Assembly (NCBI GenBank): GCA_007133995.1 | Contig: SLLP01000018.1 | Location: forward strand, 1 to 5,040 | Length of the DNA stretch: 5,040 nucleotides | Reading direction: 5' to 3' | Origin: Balneolales bacterium | Lineage (GTDB): Bacteria > Bacteroidota > Rhodothermia > Balneolales > Natronogracilivirgulaceae | Part shown: positions 1 through 5,040 of the stretch, one piece after another | Position numbering within the stretch: the first letter of the stretch is position 1 | Layout of the letters: every line of letters starts with the position of its first letter | Translations under genes and position numbers: made by a program | Notes under the pieces: model-generated | What the model saw: only the letters and a program-made list of their open reading frames with translations | What the model was told of the DNA's origin: nothing | Databases searched by the model: none

Positions 1-4
1 CTGT

Positions 5-157
5 TTAAAGCGCCACGTTGAACACGTATCCGATCAACAGGTAGATCACTCCCGTGATGATGAACACCATCAGGATGTTGAAAACGAGACCCGCGTGCCT
101 CATTTTGCGACTGCTGCTCCTATTGACAGTCAAAAGAATCATATTGAATTGATTCAT
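5..157 (-). CDS. Small single-pass membrane protein, unrecognised family
   Basis: The frame encodes 50 residues from the ATG at 157 to TAA at 7..5. I do not recognise a family. The N-terminal part is polar and basic (NRSSSRKMRH, residues 12-21). It is followed by one strongly hydrophobic stretch (about residues 23-46, containing FNILMVFIITGVIYLLIGYV), which predicts a single helix with the basic N-terminus in the cytoplasm and almost no C-terminal tail. Three in-frame ATGs are possible: 157, 142 and 103. The one at 157 overlaps the stop of a seven-codon frame that has a good ribosome binding site, so coupled translation would favour it. The one at 103 has its own AGGAG at 121..117, but at a long 13-nt spacing, and would give 32 residues. 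The basic-then-hydrophobic layout and the good start signals argue for a real gene, but length alone gives little statistical support. No neighbour reveals its function. Confidence 0.45.
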   Translation of the reverse strand: MNQFNMILLTVNRSSSRKMRHAGLVFNILMVFIITGVIYLLIGYVFNVAL

Positions 158-180
158 TAAATGACAATGGCGAAGTGCAT
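157..180 (-). promoter_or_regulatory. Seven-codon leader frame with strong RBS, coupled to the small membrane protein
   Basis: On the minus strand, AGGAG (193..189) sits 8 nt before an ATG at 180. That frame reads MHFAIVI and then TAA at 159..157. The last A of the stop is the first A of the next ATG (TAATG), the standard geometry for translational coupling. The only textbook ribosome binding site for the downstream gene therefore leads into this mini-frame. It could be a leader peptide controlling initiation, or the remains of a frameshifted longer N-terminus. The sequence alone cannot separate these. Confidence 0.3.
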
Positions 181-230
181 GAATATTTCTCCTGCATAAA
201 CACTATCTCAAAAGCTTACGTAAAACACAA

Positions 231-286
231 CGCCTGACTTGGTGCCGTACTATCAACCAAGTTATAAACTGGCGATAAACCAGGCG
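231..286. repeat. Two-part inverted repeat in the divergent intergenic region
   Basis: ACTTGGT (237-243) is the exact reverse complement of ACCAAGT (256-262), with 12 nt between them. Directly outside it, CGCCTG (231-236) is complementary to CAGGCG (281-286). Together they form a 13-bp interrupted stem with an 18-nt bulge on one side. On the minus strand it would lie in the untranslated leader or promoter of the small membrane protein gene. It could be an RNA structure or an operator. The bulge makes the outer pairing uncertain. Confidence 0.35.
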
Positions 287-294
287 ATAAACCA
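271..294. repeat. Perfect 12-bp tandem direct repeat (2 copies)
   Basis: GGCGATAAACCA occurs twice head to tail (271-282 and 283-294) without a mismatch. A degenerate partial copy (TATAAACT) precedes it. Such spacing, about one helical turn plus one base, is compatible with a tandem protein-binding site between the two divergent genes, but slippage duplication explains it equally well. Confidence 0.6.
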
Positions 295-493
295 ATGGCA
301 TTATGCTGTTTTTTTTTGTATATATATGCGATTGTAAACGGCATTTATTTTTCGTAATCGGCAATCGCGGGAAACCGGCCGGCTGGGGGGGGGATCTACA
401 TACGTAAAAAATATCATCTAATATTCTGAATCTCCCGGTTTTAAGAATTCAATTTTCCTGCTATAGAAATATTTTCACGTGCTTGTATTTATC

Positions 494-3400
494 ATGCAGA
501 TTGGCAGACTTTCCTTTTTATCCGTTGCTCTGATGCTGCTGCTGTCGACGGTTGCTTCCGGTAATAATCCGACGCACCGCCTGTATACCACGGAGGATGG
601 TCTGCCGTCGACATTCGTCAAGCATATTAAGCAGCTTCCATCCGGACTCCTGGTAATCTCCACAGATGACGGTCTCGCATTTTATGATGGCTATACCTTC
701 TATCATTACGGGGTACAGAACGGTTTGCCCGACTCCTTCATAAAACACACACTACTGGATGACCAGAACCGCCTGTTCGTTGCCACTGACAACGGAATTG
801 CTTTCGCTGAAGTAAACAATCACAATCCACCCGACTCATTCTCCCCGGTTGCATTTAATCCGACCGACGGTGACCGGCAGATACGCCGTCTTCATAAGAC
901 TGCCAACGATCGCATTTTACTTGCCGGACAGAATGCCATTTATTTTTTGAATGACCAACTTCAAATCCGGCCACTATCCTTTGCTTTCAGTCCCGTCAAC
1001 CAGAACCAGCTGGTGCGATCCTACAGCTTTGAAGACGACAGAGAAGGTGGAGTACTCATTGCCTCGGCCGGCAATAACTTGCTCTATCTGGCCGAAGGCG
1101 AACAGGCCATTACACGTGTAGTAAATACGGGACTGCCGAATCTCTTGCGGGACATCAAACACGCCGGCAGTTCCACTTACTGGGTAGGCAGCGATTTCGG
1201 GCTGTACCTTATCACCTGGGATGCCAATTTAAGAGCAGTGACCGGACAATCATTCATTCATTCTACCCGTGGTACCATCGTTGACAACATTACAATCATC
1301 GACGACGATCATATTGATATCGGTACTGACGGAGATGGATTGTTTCGGATAAATACCACGGATTACAGCATCACAGAACATCGCACTTTTTTCTCCAACT
1401 TCGTCAAGCACAATCATATTGACAACAACGGCAACCAGTGGGTCAGCACGGATCACGGTGTTGCCTTCATCCCAAATATGCCATTCGGCAATATCGGACC
1501 GGACAAGGGCCTTCCCCGACGCTTTGTAACCGATGTGATCACCGACGATCGTGAAACCTTGTGGATTGCCACATATGAAGGTTTTTTTTATCGGATGGCG
1601 GGCAGTACGAATGTCGAAAAGTTACCTTATCTGGATCAGGAACTCATCTATCACGCTCGTTTGGTACCGGAGCTAAACCGGATTTATGCATTCACTCATG
1701 ACGGCATACACACCATCAATACACGTACACGCGAGGGAACGTTGCTTCGTGATCTTGGTGATTACACTCACATCACCAATTCCATCGCCGCGGACAATCG
1801 CGATATCTGGCTGGTGACCAATACGGGAAAACTGATCCTTTTCAACCCGTCCGGTAACACCCTGGAGCACGCTGGTCCTGATCAGGGTGTCGATCAGGCA
1901 ATCACGGGCATCACCCGAACTCGTGACGGACTGGTATGGATTTCGGGCAACTCCGGCTACCTGGCATGGTATCACAGCGAAAATGAAGCTTTTGTACGGG
2001 TAAGCTGGGATACGTTTGAAACACCCCCGCCTGCTTATTCCATACTGAACTATCTTCATCCCGACACAAACGGGTATCTGTGGATTGGAAGCTCGGAAGG
2101 CCTCTACTCATTTGATCCCTTTGCGTCCGTTCCCTCAATCGAGAAAGTATCTCATAATGTGGACGGAAATATTCGATGGATTCGGTCAAATGAAGACAAA
2201 GTCTGGATTGGTTCCAATCGCCGTCTGCACCTGCTGTCCAAAAACGAGAATAACGAGATTTCGCAAATCCGGAATTTTTCACTGGCCAACGGACTTGTAT
2301 CGACAAGTTTTTCACATGGAGCGGCATCGCTTGACAGTAATGGCCATTTATGGATGGGTACAAATGTGGGTGTGAGCTACTACAATAATGGAGAAATCAT
2401 ATCAAAAGCATCACCGGTAAGGTTGCGATACTGGAGAGTTCAGGACACGACCTATACCACCACAGAAATGCGCCGGCTTGACAGTCACGTACGCAGTATG
2501 ACGTTCTCATTCACCACACTGGACTTTCCTTCTGACGACATCATATATCAGAATCGCATGGCAGGAAGTGGGGAAGACTGGTCTGAACCTACCCACAATC
2601 CGGAGTTCACCCGGTTCTTTCAGGGATCGGGCCGGTACACTTTTGAAGTTCGGGCATCGCGCAATTCAACGGATTGGTCGGAACCACTGGCGATCAGCTT
2701 TGTCATAATGCGACCCTGGTGGCAAGGCAATGTCATGATCCTTGTCTATCTCATGCTGTTTGCCGGAGTCATCTTCGGTCTGGTCAGGTGGAACTCCGTT
2801 CGGCTTCGGATAAAAAACAAGGAGCTGGCTGACGGGGTCCGTAAACATACGCATCATCTGAAAAAAATGGTGCAGAAACTCGAGGATGAGATTGATCAGC
2901 GGCAGCAGGTTGAAGAGGAGCTCCGGGATACCAATTTCACCAACGAGCGCATGATAAAAATTGTCTCGCATGATTTGAGATCTCCTTTTCAGGGGATTTT
3001 GGGATTTGCAAGCATGCTGCAGGAAGAATTTGAGGAGCTGACGGATGAAGAACGAAGAGAGATGGTGGCACAGATTATCAACTCTTCCAACCTTGCTGTA
3101 TCATTGCTGAATCAGTTACTGGACTGGATTACACTGCAGACCGGAAAAATGCCTTATCATCCGGTATCCCAAAAGCTGCATGAAACCGTCGAGGATATTG
3201 CGGACCTGTTCAAGAGTCTTGCCGACAGCAAGGATATCCGCATTGAAACCAGCATTCCTGAACATATTGTAGTTTATGCTGATCGAAACATGCTGCAATC
3301 CATCCTGAGAAATCTTGTCAGTAATGCCCTCAAATTCACTGCCCGGGGTGGCAAAATAATTATAAAAGCTGTAGACAAGCCTGAACACTGTGAAATCAGC

Positions 3401-3628
3401 ATCATTGACAATGGTGTCGGAATGGATCAGGATACGCTGGAAAAAATACTTGCGAAAGAAAAGACCGTCACTACCAGGGGTACCGGTAAAGAATCGGGAT
3501 CCGGACTCGGTCTGGTTATGACCAAGGAGATGATCAACCGCCATGGCGGTGTGCTGACCGGGGAAAGCATGGTCAAAAGAGGGACCACTTTTACGTTTAC
3601 TCTGCCGCATTCCGGAGATAACCAATAA
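494..3628 (+). CDS. Periplasmic-propeller sensor histidine kinase (Reg_prop / Y_Y_Y / HisKA / HATPase), no receiver domain
   Basis: This is a 1044-residue membrane sensor kinase. Residues 1-23 form a signal peptide (MQIGRLSFLSVALMLLLSTV, cleavage near VASG). Residues about 30-640 hold roughly 14 propeller blades of the form GLP..fv..i..d..g.LWigT..GLy.f, consistent with two seven-bladed propellers outside the inner membrane. A Y_Y_Y immunoglobulin-like domain (about 665-738, containing YQNRMAGSGEDWSEP) precedes one membrane helix (about 747-764) and a charged coiled coil (770-815). The HisKA domain carries phospho-acceptor His826 in SHDLRSPF. The HATPase carries the N box (RNLVSNALKF, Asn940 and Asn944), G1 (DNGVGM, 972-977) and G2 (GSGLGL, 1002-1007), so all catalytic motifs are intact. 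In the hybrid family this layout usually continues into receiver and AraC domains to sense polysaccharide breakdown products. Here the protein stops after the kinase, so it must phosphorylate a separate regulator not seen here. The ligand cannot be told. A GTG at 479 would add five residues before the signal peptide; the ATG at 494 fits the signal peptide better. Neither has a clear ribosome binding site. Confidence 0.95.
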   Translation: MQIGRLSFLSVALMLLLSTVASGNNPTHRLYTTEDGLPSTFVKHIKQLPSGLLVISTDDGLAFYDGYTFYHYGVQNGLPDSFIKHTLLDDQNRLFVATDNGIAFAEVNNHNPPDSFSPVAFNPTDGDRQIRRLHKTANDRILLAGQNAIYFLNDQLQIRPLSFAFSPVNQNQLVRSYSFEDDREGGVLIASAGNNLLYLAEGEQAITRVVNTGLPNLLRDIKHAGSSTYWVGSDFGLYLITWDANLRAVTGQSFIHSTRGTIVDNITIIDDDHIDIGTDGDGLFRINTTDYSITEHRTFFSNFVKHNHIDNNGNQWVSTDHGVAFIPNMPFGNIGPDKGLPRRFVTDVITDDRETLWIATYEGFFYRMAGSTNVEKLPYLDQELIYHARLVPELNRIYAFTHDGIHTINTRTREGTLLRDLGDYTHITNSIAADNRDIWLVTNTGKLILFNPSGNTLEHAGPDQGVDQAITGITRTRDGLVWISGNSGYLAWYHSENEAFVRVSWDTFETPPPAYSILNYLHPDTNGYLWIGSSEGLYSFDPFASVPSIEKVSHNVDGNIRWIRSNEDKVWIGSNRRLHLLSKNENNEISQIRNFSLANGLVSTSFSHGAASLDSNGHLWMGTNVGVSYYNNGEIISKASPVRLRYWRVQDTTYTTTEMRRLDSHVRSMTFSFTTLDFPSDDIIYQNRMAGSGEDWSEPTHNPEFTRFFQGSGRYTFEVRASRNSTDWSEPLAISFVIMRPWWQGNVMILVYLMLFAGVIFGLVRWNSVRLRIKNKELADGVRKHTHHLKKMVQKLEDEIDQRQQVEEELRDTNFTNERMIKIVSHDLRSPFQGILGFASMLQEEFEELTDEERREMVAQIINSSNLAVSLLNQLLDWITLQTGKMPYHPVSQKLHETVEDIADLFKSLADSKDIRIETSIPEHIVVYADRNMLQSILRNLVSNALKFTARGGKIIIKAVDKPEHCEISIIDNGVGMDQDTLEKILAKEKTVTTRGTGKESGSGLGLVMTKEMINRHGGVLTGESMVKRGTTFTFTLPHSGDNQ

Positions 3629-3640
3629 ACGGTATCATCA

Positions 3641-3680
3641 GAGAGAAGAAGAGAGAAGAAGAGAGAATAAGAAAGAAGTC
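3641..3680. repeat. Purine-rich decamer tandem repeat
   Basis: Two perfect copies of GAGAGAAGAA (3641-3660) are followed by two decaying copies (GAGAGAATAA, GAAAGAAGTC). The plus strand is purine only from 3641 to 3678, apart from one T at 3668. It begins 12 bases after the kinase stop codon and lies just before the remnant of the repeat protein gene. It may be a slippage-prone spacer or the scar of the rearrangement that removed the 5' part of that gene. Confidence 0.65.
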
Positions 3681-3718
3681 TGGAAGGTACTTCCCGGAGC
3701 CTTTTTCCGCCAATATTT

Positions 3719-4297
3719 TTGCACAATCCATCATTATCGGTGAAGATCAACCAACCCATCGGCAGCTGGGATGTCAGTAATGTCACGGATATGCAGAATA
3801 TGTTCCGGGAATCCATTTTCAACCAACCCATCGGCAGCTGGGATGTCAGCAATGTCACAAGTATGGATGGGATGTTCCAGGAATCTCAATTCAACCAACC
3901 GATAAATATGTGGTGTGTCTCGAACATTGCCACGGAACCTGAAGATTTCTCAACGGGTAGCCCCCTTTTACCCGAATACCAACCCTTATGGGGAACTTGT
4001 CCGGTTACATCCACGGAACCAGAAGAACACCCAACGGATTTTAACCTTTCCCAAAACTACCCGAATCCGTTCAATCCAACAACCAATATCGGGTTCTCTC
4101 TAACCCAACCCACCCACGTTCGTCTGGAAGTCTTTTCCGTTTCGGGTCAGTTGGTAGCGGTTCTGATGAACGAAACGATGAGCAGCGGATACCACACGGT
4201 TATCTTTGATGCGGAACACCTTTCAAGCGGTCTGTATCTCTACCGGCTGACCACCCCCGAGTTCACCCAAACACGGGTGATGAACTTTATTAAATAG
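3719..4297 (+). pseudogene. 3' remnant of a BspA-like (DUF285) repeat protein with type IX secretion C-terminal signal
   Basis: The open frame gives about 192 residues, starting only with a TTG (3719). There is no ATG before the first repeat, no ribosome binding site and no signal peptide. Residues about 10-62 are DUF285 surface repeats (NQPIGSWDVSNVTDMQNMF twice, then a divergent final NQPINMWCVSNI), closed by the family's usual ending (SPL...LWGTCP). A short linker rich in Pro and Glu follows. Residues about 108-192 are a type A type IX secretion sorting domain: FNLSQNYPNPFNPTTNI, then SGYHTVIFDAEHLSSGLYLYRL and a terminal TRVMNFIK. Such proteins are normally exported by Sec and then secreted to the cell surface or medium, so a copy without a signal peptide should not work. 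Just upstream, frame 1 (3709-3747) reads ANIFAQSIIIGED, like the end of a signal peptide and the mature start. This suggests an out-of-frame internal deletion. A functional short protein is unlikely but not excluded. Confidence 0.75.
3747..3930 (+). repeat. 72-bp coding repeats of the DUF285 remnant
   Basis: Copies start at 3747, 3819 and 3891, exactly 72 bp (24 codons) apart. The first 40 bases of copies one and two (3747-3786 and 3819-3858) differ at a single position, a silent AGT/AGC change. The rest of each unit is more diverged. Copy three shares only the TCAACCAACC opening and the general NQPI..W.VSN pattern. The near-identity at DNA level points to recent duplication or gene conversion. 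Confidence 0.85.
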
Positions 4298-4329
4298 GGA
4301 AATTTTTCCGGTAGGTCTTGCTTAATATA

Positions 4330-4366
4330 CCGGTTACCCGGGTGCTTTAGTGGCTTGGGTAACCGG
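4330..4366. terminator. Hairpin between the repeat-protein remnant and the minus-strand tRNA block
   Basis: CCGGTTACCC (4330-4339) and GGGTAACCGG (4357-4366) form a perfect 10-bp stem with a 17-nt loop, 33 bases after the stop of the DUF285 remnant. No T run follows on either strand, so it is not a canonical intrinsic terminator. Its place between convergent units fits a transcription end or an RNA-stabilising structure. Confidence 0.45.
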
Positions 4367-4383
4367 AAACCAGTTCCACATCC

Positions 4384-4406
4384 AAAAAAACCAGCAGTTG
4401 TGGTTT
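4384..4406 (-). terminator. Probable intrinsic terminator of the tRNA-Pro transcript
   Basis: Read on the minus strand, AAACCA (4406..4401), a 7-nt loop and TGGTTT (4393..4388) form a 6-bp stem that runs into four more T residues (4387..4384). It lies 46 bases beyond the 3' end of tRNA-Pro. The stem is short and AT-rich, so this is a modest call. Confidence 0.45.
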
Positions 4407-4449
4407 GACTCTCGAGATTCTGTTTGGTTCTTTTAATGTCCTATGGGTG

Positions 4450-4526
<77 letters not shown>

Positions 4527-4528
4527 TA

Positions 4529-4564
4529 ATGCCGGTGAACTTGAATGGTATGAAACACCGGCAT
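4529..4564 (-). other. Perfect 9-bp hairpin abutting the tRNA 5' end
   Basis: ATGCCGGTG (4529-4537) and CACCGGCAT (4556-4564) are exact reverse complements with an 18-nt loop. On the minus strand the stem ends two bases before the first base of tRNA-Pro and follows the GAPDH terminator. It could be part of a tRNA leader removed by RNase P, a second terminator-like element, or an operator in the tRNA promoter. No clear promoter boxes are visible here. Confidence 0.5.
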
Positions 4565-4565
4565 G

Positions 4566-4611
4566 AAAATAAAGAAAAAGCGGTTAATGGCCCGGATTCC
4601 CGGACCATCAA
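4566..4611 (-). terminator. Intrinsic terminator of the GAPDH gene
   Basis: Read on the minus strand, TTGATGGTCCGG (4611..4600), loop GAAT and CCGGGCCATTAA (4595..4584) form a 12-bp stem with two G-U pairs. It is followed after CCG by a T-rich tail CTTTTTCTTTATTTT. It begins 19 bases after the GAPDH stop codon, the expected place for a Rho-independent terminator. Confidence 0.8.
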
Positions 4612-4630
4612 CACGACTTAATTCTTTTGA

Positions 4631-5040
4631 TTATCCTATACGGAGAATCAGGTCAGCGGTACGTGCCGAATAGCCGGCTTCATTATCGTACCAGCCAACC
4701 ACTTTCACCAATTTTCCATCCACTTTGGTGATATCGGAATCGTAAATGGTTGAGTGAGGATTGCCTATAATATCCGACGACACAATTGGCTCGTCCGTAA
4801 ATTCCAAAAGGCCTTTGAGCGGACCTTCAGCAGCTTTTTTAAAAGCTTCCGTTACTTCTTCCAGCGTGGTTTCCTTTTTAACAAGAGCTGTAAAGTCAGT
4901 AAGTGAACCGGTCGCCACAGGAACGCGCATGGCGCCACCGTCAAGTTTGCCGTCAAGATGCGGCAATACAAGTCCAACTGCCTTGGCGGCACCTGTGGAA
5001 GTCGGCACAATATTTATGGCTGCGGCACGGGCGCGACGCA
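4631..5040 (-). CDS. gap: Glyceraldehyde-3-phosphate dehydrogenase, type I (C-terminal part, 5' end outside window)
   Basis: This is the phosphorylating GAPDH of glycolysis and gluconeogenesis: glyceraldehyde 3-phosphate + NAD(P)+ + phosphate to 1,3-bisphosphoglycerate, in the cytosol as a tetramer. The last 135 residues are present, about 40% of a normal protein of roughly 335 residues. They start in the S-loop (RRARAAAINIVPTSTGAAKA), which holds the Thr-Gly anion-site residues. They continue through KLDGGAMRVPV, with the conserved phosphate-binding Arg, then IVSSDIIGNPHSTI and KVVGWYDNEAGYS, whose Asn contacts the nicotinamide. The frame is open to the window edge, so the gene is truncated only by the window. 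The catalytic Cys and His lie upstream of what is visible, and so does the Rossmann fold that would decide NAD versus NADP preference. Stop TAA is at 4633..4631. The identification is secure; glycolytic versus biosynthetic paralogue cannot be decided. Confidence 0.97.
   Translation of the reverse strand, partial: RRARAAAINIVPTSTGAAKAVGLVLPHLDGKLDGGAMRVPVATGSLTDFTALVKKETTLEEVTEAFKKAAEGPLKGLLEFTDEPIVSSDIIGNPHSTIYDSDITKVDGKLVKVVGWYDNEAGYSARTADLILRIG

Larger units (their letters stand above)
181..493. other. Divergent intergenic region, AT-rich, no gene seen
   Basis: This is the shared upstream region of the minus-strand small gene and the plus-strand sensor kinase. No credible reading frame fills it. 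It holds the minus-strand ribosome binding site (189-193), an inverted and tandem repeat block (231-294), a T9 run (309-317) followed by alternating TA, the palindrome CCGGCCGG (375-382) and a G9 run (385-393). A weak sigma-70-like TATAGA at 462-467 lies just before the kinase start, but there is no convincing -35 partner. I found no clear Bacteroidetes-type TAnnTTTG box, so no promoter is called. Confidence 0.6.

Noticed and set aside
372..441. AAACCGG / CCGGTTT complementary pair
   Set aside because: Only 7 bp with a 56-nt loop. Not a convincing structure.
439..467. Sigma-70-like promoter (TTTTAA, 17 nt, TATAGA) before the kinase
   Set aside because: Only 3 of 6 and 4 of 6 matches, in an AT-rich region where this occurs by chance.
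479..481. GTG start for the kinase, five codons upstream of the ATG
   Set aside because: It would put LVFI ahead of the basic n-region of the signal peptide. The ATG at 494 gives a normal signal peptide, although neither start has a clear ribosome site.
1673..2363. Overlapping minus-strand frames of 128 and 150 codons, and a 96-codon plus frame, inside the propeller region
   Set aside because: They lie wholly within the kinase coding sequence, show no recognisable domain, and the kinase frame explains the codon pattern.
3682..3706. GGAAG-GTA-CTTCC hairpin followed by CTTTTT as kinase terminator
   Set aside because: A 5-bp stem with a 3-nt loop, and the T run is separated from the stem by eight bases. 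Too weak to call.
3427..3858. Minus-strand frame of 143 codons with a repeated TLLTSQLPMGWL segment
   Set aside because: The internal repeat is the antisense image of the DUF285 72-bp repeats, and the frame overlaps the kinase HATPase end. It is a shadow.
3747..3930. Regularly spaced repeats as a possible CRISPR array
   Set aside because: The repeats are in frame, code for a known repeat domain, and the intervening sequence is coding rather than unique spacers.

Overview
The window looks like ordinary chromosome from a Bacteroidota-related bacterium, most likely the Balneolota/Rhodothermota branch. This rests on three things. One is a periplasmic-propeller sensor kinase (Reg_prop repeats plus a Y_Y_Y domain). 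The second is a BspA-type (DUF285) repeat protein ending in a type A type IX secretion signal with the core QNYPNPFNP. The third is a tRNA without an encoded CCA. The lineage is inferred from these protein styles, not from a marker gene.

Layout: positions 1-180 hold, on the minus strand, a very small single-span membrane protein gene. It is preceded by a well-placed Shine-Dalgarno and a seven-codon reading frame whose stop overlaps the next ATG. Positions 181-493 are an AT-rich divergent intergenic region with a perfect 12-bp tandem repeat, inverted repeats, a T9 run and a G9 run. Positions 494-3628 (plus) encode a complete 1044-residue sensor histidine kinase: signal peptide, about 14 propeller blades, Y_Y_Y domain, one membrane helix, coiled coil, HisKA and HATPase. 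It lacks the receiver and AraC-type DNA-binding domains of classical hybrid two-component proteins, and no response regulator is present in the window. Positions 3641-3680 are a purine decamer repeat.

Positions 3719-4297 (plus) carry the 3' part of a DUF285 repeat / type IX secreted protein. It has no start codon of its own and no signal peptide, so it is best read as a deletion remnant. A signal-peptide-like tail (ANIFAQS) lies just upstream in a different frame.

The right end is on the minus strand. It holds the 3' 40% of a glyceraldehyde-3-phosphate dehydrogenase gene (4631 to beyond 5040), a good intrinsic terminator for it (4566-4611), a perfect hairpin (4529-4564), tRNA-Pro(CGG) (4453-4526) and a probable terminator for the tRNA (4384-4406). 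A hairpin at 4330-4366 probably separates this block from the plus-strand fragment.

No obvious new multi-gene system is present. The points most worth a second look are the tiny coupled ORF pair at the left edge, the receiver-less propeller kinase with no adjacent partner, and the frame-broken DUF285 remnant.
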